Of a DNA stretch of 44,984 nucleotides, positions 1-7,786 are shown piece after piece. The notes beneath the pieces are model-generated. The model made no database searches. It was not told where the DNA came from and saw only the letters and a list, made by a program, of their open reading frames with translations. Location: assembly GCA_016875735.1 (NCBI GenBank), contig VGOW01000029.1:1-44984 (forward strand), written 5' to 3'. Both the position numbers and the translations under genes were made by a program. This DNA comes from Chloroflexota bacterium (GTDB lineage Bacteria > Chloroflexota > Anaerolineae > Anaerolineales > VGOW01). Position 1 is the stretch's first letter. Every line of letters begins with the position of its first letter.

Positions 1-187
1 CTGGAGGCGCGGCGGGTTTGGGCGTTGGTTTGGGTGGAGGCGGCGGCTTGGCCGCAGGAGGTTTGGGAGGATTCGGTCGAGCGGGTGGCGGAGTCGGTTT
101 TCTTGGGGGAGGGCCTCCGGCTTTCTTGAATGAACTATCGGTTGGAGGATCAAACGGAAGGTCGGGGCGCTTACGATGGCTGTTCAT
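1..187 (-). CDS. Proline-rich protein, N-terminal part (runs off the window)
   Basis: This open frame on the minus strand starts at an ATG at 187 and leaves the window at position 1, so only the first 62 or so residues are visible. After a short charged start (MNSHRKRPDLPFDPP) the sequence is almost entirely Pro, Lys, Ala and Arg, with runs such as KPPPPPKPTPKP, which is typical of a disordered linker or a cell-envelope spacer. A GGAG lies about 11 nt upstream of the ATG and supports the start. The upstream lipoprotein gene is separated from it by a strong terminator, so it is probably expressed on its own or by read-through. No function can be assigned from this fragment. The glycine-rich frame on the other strand is its shadow. 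Confidence 0.6.
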   Translation of the reverse strand, partial: MNSHRKRPDLPFDPPTDSSFKKAGGPPPRKPTPPPARPNPPKPPAAKPPPPPKPTPKPAAPP

Positions 188-212
188 TTTTCATTGGGCT
201 CCATTGAGAAAA

Positions 213-249
213 AATACCTCTGCGCGCGTCCGTCGCGCGCAGAGGTATT
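213..249 (-). terminator. Rho-independent terminator after the lipoprotein gene
   Basis: A perfect 15-bp inverted repeat (AATACCTCTGCGCGC and its complement) encloses a short loop. On the minus strand it is followed at once by a run of T. It lies directly downstream of the lipoprotein stop codon at 277. Confidence 0.88.
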
Positions 250-276
250 CTATCTCAGTTTGCGCGGGGTGCGCAA

Positions 277-810
277 TCAGGAGACGGTGCAGTTGGAGAA
301 AACGGGGAAGGCGTCGGGGTTGATCACATACCACACGGATTCGCCTTTGCTGTTCTCGCCCTGTTGCAGTGCAACCTGATATTTGCAGGTGCGCGTTTCG
401 CTGTCGCCATCAGCATAGTTGATGCAGATGTCGATGTCCACGTTGGCGGTGGCGTTGGTGTCGTTGTATTGATTAACCTTCGTGCGGTTTTCAAGGACGG
501 TGATCTCGGTGAGCAGTCCGCCCACGTCTTGCAGAGTCTGATCGGGATTTTGATACCGCTGGCGCATGGCAAGTTTCTGCGATTGCAGGATCACTTGCGC
601 GGCGATGCTGTCGTTGACGTAGCGGGTGAATGTTTCATCGGGAGTGGCGGCGGCTTGGCTGTCGGGCGCGTTGCCCACATCTTCACCGGCGCGCGGCGTG
701 GGAATGGGGTTGCCGCCTTGCGGCAGAACTTCGTTCCCGCACGCGGCCAACGCGATGCTCACGGCCAGCGCGCACAGCATCAGGCGGAAGAGCAGTGTTG
801 TTTTGGTCAT
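277..810 (-). CDS. Putative lipoprotein of unknown function
   Basis: This encodes a 177-residue predicted lipoprotein. The start at 810 is chosen because GGAGG lies 6 nt upstream and because it gives a clean signal peptide: MTKT, then a hydrophobic stretch to the lipobox LAAC with Cys24 as the lipidated residue. Any longer version adds an implausible polar extension. The mature part begins with a Gly/Pro-rich tether. An acidic, polar domain follows, with a segment (TRYVNDSIAAQVILQSQ) that looks alpha-helical and then beta-type sequence containing a Cys pair (DICINYADG, TRTCKYQV) and a last Cys near the C-terminus. The fold resembles small NTF2-like or SH3-like lipoproteins only in a general way, and no family is recognised. 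It is monocistronic, with its own terminator. Confidence 0.75.
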   Translation of the reverse strand: MTKTTLLFRLMLCALAVSIALAACGNEVLPQGGNPIPTPRAGEDVGNAPDSQAAATPDETFTRYVNDSIAAQVILQSQKLAMRQRYQNPDQTLQDVGGLLTEITVLENRTKVNQYNDTNATANVDIDICINYADGDSETRTCKYQVALQQGENSKGESVWYVINPDAFPVFSNCTVS

Positions 811-935
811 GTGTGCCTCCAGTGTGAGTAGATGAGTGAACCAATGATGCGCACATTGTTGCATTGCTCTGCGCTCAAGCCAACGGGCTAATGGTCATGG
901 AGTCGATAGCGATCTCGGAAACGTTTCTGAAACAA

Positions 936-962
936 AACCGGGCTTCCTGTCAAAGCCCGGTT
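936..962 (-). terminator. Rho-independent terminator after prfB
   Basis: A perfect 10-bp stem (AACCGGGCTT with AAGCCCGGTT) has a 7-nt loop. On the minus strand it is followed by a T-rich run (TTGTTTC). It sits 10 nt past the prfB stop codon. Confidence 0.85.
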
Positions 963-972
963 GCAAACTCGC

Positions 973-2065
973 TTATGTGATCGCTCCAGCGTTGGCGCGA
1001 AGGTAGGCTTCCATGAAATCGTCGAGGCTGCCATCGAGCACCGCGTTCGTGTTGCCCGTTTCGTGATCGGTGCGATGATCCTTCACCATTTGATAAGGGT
1101 GAAGGACGTAGGAGCGAATCTGATTCCCGAACTCGGCCTTCACATAGTCGCCTCGCAGTGCGGCGATCTCTTTCGCTCGCTCTTCCACCCTAAGTTCGTA
1201 CAATTTGGCCCGCAACACCTTCATCGCGTTCTCGCGGTTCTGAGTCTGCGAGCGTTCGTTTTGGCAAGTGACGATGATGCCGGTGGGAATGTGCCGGATG
1301 CGGATGGCCGTTTCGTTCTTCTGCACGTTCTGCCCGCCCGCTCCCGACGATTTGTACGTTTCGATTTCGATCTCCGTCGGGTTGATCACCACTTCGTCGT
1401 CGTCTTCGAGCTGCGGCAGAACTTCGACTTGCGCGAACGAAGTGTGGCGGCGATGGGCCGAATCGAACGGCGAGAGACGCACTAGTCGGTGTACGCCCTT
1501 CTCGGCTTTGAGATAGCCGAAGGCCTGCCGCCCGGCTACGGTGAGAGTCACGCTTTTGATTCCGGCCTCTTCGCCGTCGGTGTGATCGATCTCTTCAACT
1601 TTGTAGCCGCGACTCTCCGCCCAACGCATATACATCCGCAGAAGCATCTGCGCCCAATCCTGCGCGTCCACCCCGCCCGCTCCGGAGTGAATGGAAAGAA
1701 TGGCGTCGCCGTGATCGTGCTTGTCGGTGAAGATGGATTCAAAGTCGAGGCGGGCGATCTCGGCCTCGACGGAGTCCCATTCGGAGTCGAGATCGGGGCG
1801 CAGACTCTCATCGTCGAGCGACGAGAGTTCGAGCGAGTCGGCGATGCGCCGCATCAACGATTGCCACGTGGTCACGGTCTCTCGCACTTCGGAGAGTTCA
1901 CGCATGGCGGCGCGGGCGTTCTGGGGGTTGTTCCAAAAATCGGGGGATGAAGCGGCGGCTTCGAGTTCGGCGAGGCGCTTCTCTTGATTGGGGATGTCAA
2001 AGACGCTCCAGCAAACGCTGGGCTTTCCTCTGGCTTTCGGAAAATTTTTCGACAAGGTCTTGCAT
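973..2065 (-). CDS. prfB: Peptide chain release factor 2 (programmed +1 frameshift)
   Basis: RF2 recognises UGA and UAA stop codons and triggers release of the finished peptide on the ribosome. The frame shows the RF2 stop-recognition tripeptide SPF (in RLSPFDSAHRRHTSF) and the peptidyl-hydrolysis motif GGQ (SSGAGGQNVQK). Translation starts at ATG 2065, with GGAG 9 nt upstream. It reads 22 codons ending in CTT, meets an in-frame TGA, and must shift +1 to continue as DIPNQEKRLAELE. The product is then about 363 residues, the usual RF2 length. Starting within the second frame alone would replace the conserved N-terminus with unrelated sequence. The gene follows ftsY by only 6 nt, so the two are probably co-transcribed. 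A terminator lies downstream. Confidence 0.96.
1996..2002 (-). promoter_or_regulatory. prfB autoregulatory frameshift site CTTTGAC
   Basis: On the minus strand codon 22 is CTT, followed in frame by TGA and then C. This is the classic RF2 slippery stop. A Shine-Dalgarno-like GGAG lies three bases upstream of the CTT (CTGGAGCGTCTTTGAC), the spacing known to stimulate the shift in E. coli. When RF2 is scarce, slow termination at TGA allows the +1 slip and more RF2 is made. Confidence 0.95.
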
Positions 2066-2071
2066 TACGAT

Positions 2072-2980
2072 TTACTCCAACAATCCATCCACAAAGGCTT
2101 CCGGGTCGAACGGCACAAGGTCATCCAGTTTTTCGCCCAGCCCGGCATACACAATGGGCAGGCCCAGATCGCGATGAATAGCGAAGGCCACGCCGCCTTT
2201 GGCCGAGCCATCGAGTTTGGTGAGCACCAGCCCGGTCACGCCCACCGCTTCGGTGAAGGCTTTGGCCTGCGCGAGTCCGTTCTGCCCGGTGGTGGAATCG
2301 AGCACGAGCAACACGGCGTGCGGCGCGCCGGCGCTGGCTTTGGCCGCCACACCGCGCACCTTCTTCAATTCTTCCATCAAATTGAATTTGGTGTGCAGTC
2401 GCCCCGCCGTGTCCACAATGACGAGATCGGCGCGGCGGGCGCGCGCGGCGGCAATCGCATCATACACCACCGCGCCGGGGTCGCCGTTGGGCTGACCGGC
2501 GATCACTTCCACGTTGAGTCGATGGCCCCACTCTTTGAGTTGATCGATGGCGGCGGCGCGGAAGGTGTCGGTGGCGGCGAGGATCGGGGTGACGCCGTCA
2601 CGGTCGTGGAGCAGTTTCGCCAGTTTGGCCGTCGTCGTCGTTTTGCCCGATCCGTTGACGCCCACCATCAGCAATACTGCCGGGTCGCCGAGCAAGCGCG
2701 GCAGGGGGGCGGCCTTCAATTGCGCGATCAATTCCTGCCGCAAGAACGCGCGCAGATCGTGTTCTTGCGTAACGCCTTCGTCTCGAACGTGTTTCTTCAG
2801 TCGGGCGATGAGTTCGCCCGCCACTGCCACGCCCATGTCGGCCTGAATGAGCGTGGCTTCCAATTCGTCCCACGTGTCGTCGGTGATCTCCGACGCGCCG
2901 ACGATGGAGGCGATGCGGCCAAACACCGCTTGCCGCGTGCGGGTGAGTCCTGCCGTAAAATTCTTCAATGAGTCGAGCAC
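2072..2980 (-). CDS. ftsY: Signal recognition particle receptor FtsY
   Basis: FtsY is the membrane-associated SRP receptor GTPase that docks ribosomes translating membrane proteins at the translocon. The NG domain is complete. It has a helical N domain (about residues 10-85), G1 loop [15 protein letters not shown], an [16 protein letters not shown] segment, G3 VDTAGR, G4 TKLD and the closing [18 protein letters not shown]. The start is taken as GTG 2980, giving 302 residues ([12 protein letters not shown]...). The longer frame upstream only translates repetitive spacer DNA ([14 protein letters not shown]). There is no acidic A domain, as in many non-proteobacterial FtsY proteins. A TATAAT box ends 7 nt before the GTG, so the mRNA is probably leaderless. 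prfB follows by 6 nt. Confidence 0.95.
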   Translation of the reverse strand: MLDSLKNFTAGLTRTRQAVFGRIASIVGASEITDDTWDELEATLIQADMGVAVAGELIARLKKHVRDEGVTQEHDLRAFLRQELIAQLKAAPLPRLLGDPAVLLMVGVNGSGKTTTTAKLAKLLHDRDGVTPILAATDTFRAAAIDQLKEWGHRLNVEVIAGQPNGDPGAVVYDAIAAARARRADLVIVDTAGRLHTKFNLMEELKKVRGVAAKASAGAPHAVLLVLDSTTGQNGLAQAKAFTEAVGVTGLVLTKLDGSAKGGVAFAIHRDLGLPIVYAGLGEKLDDLVPFDPEAFVDGLLE

Positions 2981-2987
2981 GCGCGGG

Positions 2988-2993
2988 ATTATA
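2988..2993 (-). promoter_or_regulatory. ftsY -10 box
   Basis: A perfect TATAAT lies on the minus strand, with its last base 7 nt above the first base of the GTG start. Transcription would begin at or one base before the start codon. A TTGACC exists upstream at 3016-3021, but at a 22-bp spacing, which is too long for a normal -35. Confidence 0.65.
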
Positions 2994-3054
2994 CCAGTTG
3001 GTCGAGTAGTCGAGTGGTCAAATGGCCGCTTGGCCCAGACAGTTGACCACTCGG

Positions 3055-3113
3055 CCAACAGACCCCATTGACCATTCGCCATTGTTTCATTGTTCATTGT
3101 CTCATTGTTCATT
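3055..3113. repeat. Short-period spacer repeat (CATTGTTCATTG type)
   Basis: The ftsY-moaC spacer is filled with imperfect repeats of ATTGACCATT, CATTGTTTCATTG and TTCATTGTCTCATTG. The same motif recurs at the paaC/zinc-ribbon junction (about 17911-17926) and before paaA (about 19358-19390). It is non-coding padding, but some of it reads as open frame ([10 protein letters not shown]) and can mislead start calling. Confidence 0.6.
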
Positions 3114-3119
3114 TATAAT
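3114..3119 (+). promoter_or_regulatory. moaC -10 box
   Basis: A perfect TATAAT is followed by six bases and then the moaC ATG. With the usual 7-base offset, transcription would start exactly on the A of the start codon, implying a leaderless mRNA. No convincing -35 is seen in the repetitive DNA upstream. Confidence 0.65.
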
Positions 3120-3125
3120 TTCCCC

Positions 3126-3599
3126 ATGCCTCAACTCTCTCATATTGACTCGGAGGGCCGCGCGCGAATGGTGGATGTGGGCCACAAGCCCGACACGGAG
3201 CGCGTGGCCGTGGCCAAAGGCGAAGTGCAGATGAAAGCCGAGACGCTGGCGCTTATCCGCGACGGCGCGTTGAAAAAGGGTGACGTGCTCACGGTGGCGC
3301 AGTTGGCCGGAGTGATGGCCGCCAAAAAGACATCCGAACTGATCCCGTTATGCCACCCGCTGGCCCTCACACATATCGGTGTCGAACTGGAATTGAAGGA
3401 TGGCGAATCGCCGCGAGTCGAAATCACGGCCACCGCGCGAACAACGGGAAAGACCGGCGTGGAAATGGAAGCGCTGGCGGCAGTATCCGTCGCCGCGCTC
3501 ACCGTGTACGATATGGCCAAGGCCGCCGAGAAGACGATGCGCATCACCAATGTGCGGCTGGTGGAGAAGCGCGGCGGCAAAAGCGATTACGTGGCATAA
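3126..3599 (+). CDS. moaC: Cyclic pyranopterin monophosphate synthase MoaC
   Basis: MoaC converts the 3',8-cyclo-GTP intermediate made by MoaA into cyclic pyranopterin monophosphate, the first stable molybdopterin precursor. The 157-residue product matches the usual MoaC length. Recognisable elements are [12 protein letters not shown] near the start, the LIPLCHPL motif (about 73-79), [22 protein letters not shown] (about 109-130) and the following Lys132 at the position of the catalytic lysine. The common Cys in YDMCKA is Ala here. The start at 3126 is chosen over an upstream ATG at 3090 because the extension is encoded by spacer repeat DNA. The gene begins a run moaC, moaDE, zinc-ribbon protein, fabF. 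It would help supply cofactor to the molybdenum enzyme encoded at 12.9-16.9 kb. Confidence 0.95.
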   Translation: MPQLSHIDSEGRARMVDVGHKPDTERVAVAKGEVQMKAETLALIRDGALKKGDVLTVAQLAGVMAAKKTSELIPLCHPLALTHIGVELELKDGESPRVEITATARTTGKTGVEMEALAAVSVAALTVYDMAKAAEKTMRITNVRLVEKRGGKSDYVA

Positions 3600-3611
3600 G
3601 CAAAATTGTTT

Positions 3612-3690
3612 ACCGCCGAGACCCAGAGCGCGCAGAGAAAACGCGGAGCGATTCAAAAAAGAATCTCCGCGTTCTCGGCATCTCTGCGGT
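3612..3690. repeat. Imperfect palindromic intergenic element (ACCGCNGAGA family)
   Basis: The left end ACCGCCGAGACC and the right end, read on the other strand as ACCGCAGAGATG, face each other. An inner ACGCGGAG pairs with CTCCGCGT. The element occupies almost the whole moaC-moaDE spacer. It looks like a REP-type extragenic palindrome and could form a long imperfect hairpin in the mRNA. It has no T-run and is unlikely to be a simple terminator. Confidence 0.65.
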
Positions 3691-3705
3691 GAATAAACGA
3701 CAAAC

Positions 3706-4491
3706 GTGAAAGTCTCCATTCTCTTCTTCGCCACCCTCAAAGATCGCGCCAAGACGAATCGCGCGGAACTCACTTTGCCCGAGTCGGCGACTCTTGCCAA
3801 CCTCAAAACGGAAATCGTCGCTCGCTTCCCCGACGTAGCCCCGGCCCTGCCCACCTGCATTGCCTCGCGCAACCATGAATTCGCCGTTGATACCGACCCC
3901 CTCGCCGACGGCGACGAGATCGGACTCTTCCCGCCCGTCAGCGGCGGAAGCGATCAGCATTCAGCCTCCAACCACCCAACCACCCCGCGCCAGCGCCCCG
4001 TAGCGCCAGCAGAGTGGGAACCACCCAACCACCCAACCCTCTTCCGCATCACTAACGAGTCCCTCGACCTCGACGCCCTCGTCGCCAGCATCACCCTGCC
4101 CAGCACCGGCGCGGCCTGCATCTTCACCGGAATGGTGCGCGGCCTCACCGCGCGTGACGATCCGCACGAAACAACGTACCTCGAATACGAAGCCTACGCG
4201 CCAATGGCCGAAGCCAAAATGAAACAAGTGGCCGATGAAATCCGCGAGCGATGGCCCACCGTCGAGGGCATCGCCATCGTTCAGCGCATCGGGCGGCTCG
4301 ACCCCGGCACGCCCACTGTGCTCATCGCCTGCTCCGCCGCCCACCGCGACACGGGCGTGTTCGAAGCCGCGCGATACGGAATCGACCGGCTGAAAGAGAT
4401 CGTGCCGGTGTGGAAGAAAGAAGTGGGGCCGGACGGGCAGGAATGGGTGGAAGGAAAATACCTGCCCGGCGAGAAAGACAAAGCACAATGA
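3706..4491 (+). CDS. moaDE: Fused molybdopterin synthase MoaD-MoaE
   Basis: Molybdopterin synthase inserts two sulfurs into cyclic pyranopterin monophosphate. MoaD carries sulfur as a C-terminal Gly-Gly thiocarboxylate and MoaE holds the active site. Both are in one 261-residue chain here. Residues 1-81 are a ubiquitin-like MoaD ending in FPPVSGG. Residues 82-110 are a low-complexity Pro/His/Asn linker. Residues 111-261 are MoaE, with GAACIFTGMVRG, LEYEAY, the RIGRLDPG and AAHRD segments and the active-site motif VPVWKKE followed by W247. The Gly-Gly (80-81) is internal, so it must be released by cleavage to be charged, as proposed for mycobacterial MoaX. The linker DNA repeats ACCACCCA and resembles spacer DNA, which suggests a fusion by loss of a stop codon. 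The end overlaps the next gene by 4 nt (ATGA). Confidence 0.93.
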   Translation: MKVSILFFATLKDRAKTNRAELTLPESATLANLKTEIVARFPDVAPALPTCIASRNHEFAVDTDPLADGDEIGLFPPVSGGSDQHSASNHPTTPRQRPVAPAEWEPPNHPTLFRITNESLDLDALVASITLPSTGAACIFTGMVRGLTARDDPHETTYLEYEAYAPMAEAKMKQVADEIRERWPTVEGIAIVQRIGRLDPGTPTVLIACSAAHRDTGVFEAARYGIDRLKEIVPVWKKEVGPDGQEWVEGKYLPGEKDKAQ

Positions 4492-5336
4492 AAAAGTGCC
4501 TCTATTGCGCCGAAGAAATCGCCGCCGATACCATCCTCTGCAAACACTGCGGCCAAACGCAACTGCCCGCCAATCGGCTCAACGTCGTCGTATCCCTTTC
4601 GATCTTCAACGTCGCCATTCTCATCGCATTGCTATACTGGATTCTGAGTCAACTGATCTGGTTGCCGCTCACGCAAACCGCATTCTATGTTGCCATCGAC
4701 TCGTTCGGCCTGCAAGAGTATGTGCCCTACTGGACGGGCGCCATCGAAATGCGCGGCCTGCTCAACGCCAATTGGCTTTTGCTCGGCGGCCTCGTTTACC
4801 TTCCGGCGATCACCATCATGACCATGCGGCTCGGACTGCGGCGCACTGCCGCCACTGCGCTCTTCGCGCCGATGCCCTTCGCCATCATGGATGTGTGGTC
4901 GTGGTGGTATCGTTCCATTGATGTGCCGCCCGGCGCGCCACCCGATGCGGTGCGGCCACTGCCGGGCATCGTGCAATTCATCGCCGTGCTCGCGGCCTCA
5001 GCCATCGTCACAGCCATCGCGCATCTTTTGCTGATGGGGATGATCACTTTGACCGCGCGAGTCCGTCTTCCGGCATTGGCGATAGAGACTCGACCTGTAC
5101 CGCCCGCCGTGACGCCGCCGCCGAAATCAACGGACACAAATGGGGTGCCGACTCCGCCCCCACCGGAACCGAGCGCCCCACCCGAGGGCGCGGAGACGGA
5201 GTCGCCGGAGAAAACGGATGGGGGTGCGCCGGGCGCCCCCGCCCGATTCGCCATTCCCGTGTGGGCCATGCTCGCCGGGTTGGGGCTCTTAATCATCATC
5301 GGCATCGTGCTGATCCTCGTCGCGCTTTGCGTGTAA
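4488..5336 (+). CDS. Zinc-ribbon multi-pass membrane protein of unknown function
   Basis: This is a 282-residue protein starting at the ATG that overlaps the moaDE stop. The N-terminus is a short zinc ribbon, MKKCLYCAEEI followed by CKHCG (Cys4, Cys7 and the Cys pair near 20-23). About four hydrophobic segments follow: near 36-60 (VVVSLSIFNVAILIALLYWI), 90-125, 160-180 and a final one at about 260-282. Between the third and the last lies a 60-residue Pro/Glu-rich stretch (TPPPPEPSAPPEGAET). The layout of cytosolic zinc ribbon, membrane core, disordered loop and C-terminal anchor is common in uncharacterised bacterial zinc-ribbon membrane proteins. The 4-nt overlap implies translational coupling to moaDE, but nothing in the sequence ties it to cofactor synthesis. 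Confidence 0.8.
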   Translation: MKKCLYCAEEIAADTILCKHCGQTQLPANRLNVVVSLSIFNVAILIALLYWILSQLIWLPLTQTAFYVAIDSFGLQEYVPYWTGAIEMRGLLNANWLLLGGLVYLPAITIMTMRLGLRRTAATALFAPMPFAIMDVWSWWYRSIDVPPGAPPDAVRPLPGIVQFIAVLAASAIVTAIAHLLLMGMITLTARVRLPALAIETRPVPPAVTPPPKSTDTNGVPTPPPPEPSAPPEGAETESPEKTDGGAPGAPARFAIPVWAMLAGLGLLIIIGIVLILVALCV

Positions 5337-5352
5337 AAAGGAGAATGAATCA

Positions 5353-6594
5353 ATGAGTCATCGAGTCGTCATCACCGGAATGGGGGCGCTGACCCCGCTG
5401 GGGTTGAACGTGAAAGAAAGTTGGGAGTCGTGCGTGAACGGCAAGAGCGGTGTGGGGCCGATCACGCTGTTCGATGCGACGAATTATTTGGTGAAGATCG
5501 GGTGCGAAGTGAAGAACTTCGACCCGGCAAAATATATGGATGCGAAAGAGGCGCGGCGGCGCGACCGCTATCAGCAACTCGGCACGGCGGCGGCCAAAGA
5601 GGCGCTGGCCGATTCGGGGCTGACGATTGACGAGAACAACGCCGGGCGCGTCGGCGTGATTTTTGGATCGGGCGGCGGCGGACTCATTTCATTGCAAGAG
5701 GCGGTGGAGACGATTGTCGCCAGCGGCCCGCGCCGAGTCGATCCCTTCACCATTCCCAAACTGATGACGAACGGCGCGAGCGGGTTGATCGCCATCGACA
5801 CCGGGGCCAAAGGCCCGACGATGGCGGTGGGGTCGGCCTGCGCGTCGGGGGCGGACAGCATCGGGCTGGCCTTCAAGTTGGTTCGCGGCGGCGAGATCGA
5901 CGCGGCGATTGCCGGAGCAAGCGAGGCCAGCATCAGCAAAGTGGGCATCGGCGCGTTTGATCGGCTGGGGGCAATGAGCCGCCGCAACGACGACTATTCG
6001 ATGACGCCGCAGCCGTTCGACAAGAATCGCGACGGGCTGGTGATGGGCGAAGGCGGCGCGGCGTTGGTGATTGAAGAACTGGATCATGCGCGCGCGCGCG
6101 GCGCGAACATCGTGGCCGAGATTGCCGGGTATGCCGCCGCCGGCGACGCCTTTCACATCACCGCGCCCGAAGAGAGCGGCGCGGGCAGCGCTTCGGCGAT
6201 GCGGTTGGCCTTGCAGGATGCGAAGGCAAACGTCGAAGGCGTGGATTACATCAACGCGCACGGCACGGGCACGCCGCTCAACGACGCCGCCGAGACTCGG
6301 GCCATCAAATCCGCCTTCGGCGAAACGGCCTACAAGATTCCGGTGTCGTCCACCAAATCAATGACCGGGCATATTATGGGCATGACCGGCGCGCTGGAGG
6401 CGATCTGGTGCGCGCTCGCCATCCGCGACGGGGTGATGCCGCCGACCATTCACTACCAGACTCCCGATCCCGATTGCGATCTCGATTGCATCCCCAACAC
6501 GGCGCGGGAGAAGAGAGTGAACGTGGCGATGAGCAACTCGTTTGGCTTCGGCGGGCACAATGCGGTGCTGGTGATTAAGCGGTTTAGCGAATAG
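5353..6594 (+). CDS. fabF: Beta-ketoacyl-[acyl carrier protein] synthase II
   Basis: FabF condenses malonyl-ACP with an acyl-ACP in the elongation cycle of fatty acid synthesis. The 413-residue product is the standard length. The thiolase-fold catalytic triad falls at the same numbers as in E. coli FabF: Cys163 in VGSACASGADSIG, His303 in NAHGTGTPLND and His340 in TGHIMGMTGALE. The N-terminus MSHRVVITGMGALTPLG and the C-terminal SNSFGFGGHNAVLV are also typical. A GGAG sits upstream of the ATG and the gap to the previous gene is 16 nt, so it is probably the last gene of the moaC transcript. A GC-rich terminator follows. No acyl carrier protein or other fab gene is adjacent. Confidence 0.96.
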   Translation: MSHRVVITGMGALTPLGLNVKESWESCVNGKSGVGPITLFDATNYLVKIGCEVKNFDPAKYMDAKEARRRDRYQQLGTAAAKEALADSGLTIDENNAGRVGVIFGSGGGGLISLQEAVETIVASGPRRVDPFTIPKLMTNGASGLIAIDTGAKGPTMAVGSACASGADSIGLAFKLVRGGEIDAAIAGASEASISKVGIGAFDRLGAMSRRNDDYSMTPQPFDKNRDGLVMGEGGAALVIEELDHARARGANIVAEIAGYAAAGDAFHITAPEESGAGSASAMRLALQDAKANVEGVDYINAHGTGTPLNDAAETRAIKSAFGETAYKIPVSSTKSMTGHIMGMTGALEAIWCALAIRDGVMPPTIHYQTPDPDCDLDCIPNTAREKRVNVAMSNSFGFGGHNAVLVIKRFSE

Positions 6595-6613
6595 CGACTC
6601 GCCCCCACCCCAT

Positions 6614-6646
6614 CCCTCCCCCGCTTCGCGGGGGAGGGTGTTTTTT
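6614..6646 (+). terminator. Rho-independent terminator after fabF
   Basis: An 11-bp stem CCCTCCCCCGC closes on a TTCG-type loop, followed by TG and six T residues. It sits 20 nt after the fabF stop and overlaps the end of the convergent transporter gene by two bases. Confidence 0.9.
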
Positions 6647-7514
6647 AGCCGAGCAACTTGATCAGAACAATACCCATTGCCACGCACGCCGCGCCGGCAA
6701 CTTTCATCGCCGTTCCCTTTTCATTCAGAAACCAGACACCCACCAGCACACCGAACACCACACTCACTTCGCGAGTCGCTCCGGCGTAACTGGCCGGGGT
6801 GCCATTGCGAATGGTGTAGAGCACAATGATGTAGGCGGCCATATTGGTGATCCCGGCAATGACACTACCCAGCCAATTGAGCCGCAGTTCGTTTTTGAGG
6901 TTGCTCCATCCCACTTCGCGCAGTGTGATGGGCGTGATGAAAACCCAAGTGATGCACAGCGCAATGTAAGTATAGAGCAGTGGGTCGAGGTGAGAAATGC
7001 CCACCCGGTCAATCACGCTGTAGAGTGAAATGCACAGCCCGGCGAGCAACGCCCAACGCGGGCCGGAGTGATTGAGCGCGCGCAGCGGCTCGCGCCACGC
7101 GCCGAGGCGGGGAAGGTTGATGAGGTAAAGTCCCGCCGCAATGGCCATCACCCCCAACGCGCCGCCAAGGCGAGGCCGCTCATTGAGCCACACGCTCGCC
7201 CAAATCATCAGCAGAACCGGCGCGGTGCCGCGCGCCAGTGGATAGATGATAGAGATTCCGTCGCCTTTGGAATAGGCTTTGGCGATGGAATAATAGTACA
7301 GCGCTTCGAACACCGCGCTGAGGATCATGATACCCAGCACTTGCAGTGACACCGGGCGCCAGTCGAAGATGAGCGCCGGGGAAAAAAGCACACAGCCCCA
7401 CAACAGCACCCACCACACCAGCGCGTTGCGGTTGGCCGCCTTTCGCAGAGCAACATGAGAGACCACGTGAATACATGCAGAAAAAAGTATGAGCGATAAG
7501 TTGGTGAGCGTCAT
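6645..7514 (-). CDS. EamA/DMT-family transporter
   Basis: This 289-residue integral membrane protein has about ten hydrophobic segments in two halves of five, the plan of the drug/metabolite transporter superfamily. The first half runs from MTLTNLSLILFSACIHVVSHVALRKAA through YYYSIAKAYSKGDGISIIYPLARGTAPVLLMIWASVWLNE to GVMAIAAGLYLI. The second repeats the pattern and ends TREVSVVFGVLVGVWFLNEKGTAMKVAGAACVAMGIVLIKLLG. The PLARGTAPVL and VWFLNE segments are the EamA hallmarks at the end of each half. The substrate cannot be predicted; relatives move amino acids, purines or polyamine-like metabolites out of the cell. It is convergent with fabF, and its start is close to the tRNA promoter on the opposite strand. 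Confidence 0.88.
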   Translation of the reverse strand: MTLTNLSLILFSACIHVVSHVALRKAANRNALVWWVLLWGCVLFSPALIFDWRPVSLQVLGIMILSAVFEALYYYSIAKAYSKGDGISIIYPLARGTAPVLLMIWASVWLNERPRLGGALGVMAIAAGLYLINLPRLGAWREPLRALNHSGPRWALLAGLCISLYSVIDRVGISHLDPLLYTYIALCITWVFITPITLREVGWSNLKNELRLNWLGSVIAGITNMAAYIIVLYTIRNGTPASYAGATREVSVVFGVLVGVWFLNEKGTAMKVAGAACVAMGIVLIKLLG

Positions 7515-7518
7515 TGCC

Positions 7519-7547
7519 TTGTCGTTTCATTTTCTATCGTTTATAAT
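7519..7547 (+). promoter_or_regulatory. Promoter of tRNA-Pro
   Basis: A -35 TTGTCG (7519-7524) and a -10 TATAAT (7542-7547) are separated by 17 bp. The predicted transcription start is about 6 nt before the mature tRNA 5' end. Confidence 0.75.
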
Positions 7548-7559
7548 GCGCTTCAGATT

Positions 7560-7635
<76 letters not shown>

Positions 7636-7641
7636 ACCCGG

Positions 7642-7674
7642 CCTCACAGATGGTGAATTGTACTATCTGTGAGG
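7642..7674 (+). terminator. Terminator after tRNA-Pro
   Basis: A perfect 10-bp stem CCTCACAGAT/ATCTGTGAGG has a 13-nt loop and is followed by a T-rich stretch (TTGTCGTTT). It lies 7 nt past the tRNA. Confidence 0.75.
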
Positions 7675-7786
7675 TTGTCGTTTAAATCGTCGCCGATTCG
7701 CCCGTTTGGAATCTCAGCGGAGTCGCATACAATTGAGGGGAGACAGCCTGCCCTGTGGCCGCCGACGAGGCGGTTCACTCCGATCC

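Noticed and set aside
18-323. Glycine-rich plus-strand open frame at the left edge
   Set aside because: It is the mirror of the proline-rich minus-strand gene, lacks a ribosome binding site and crosses the terminator at 213-249.
3016-3021. TTGACC considered as the -35 of ftsY
   Set aside because: The spacing to the TATAAT is 22 bp, well beyond the 16-18 bp range.
3055-3113. Short repeats considered as a CRISPR array
   Set aside because: Units are degenerate and only about 8-14 bp long, there are no unique spacers of constant length, and no cas gene is present.
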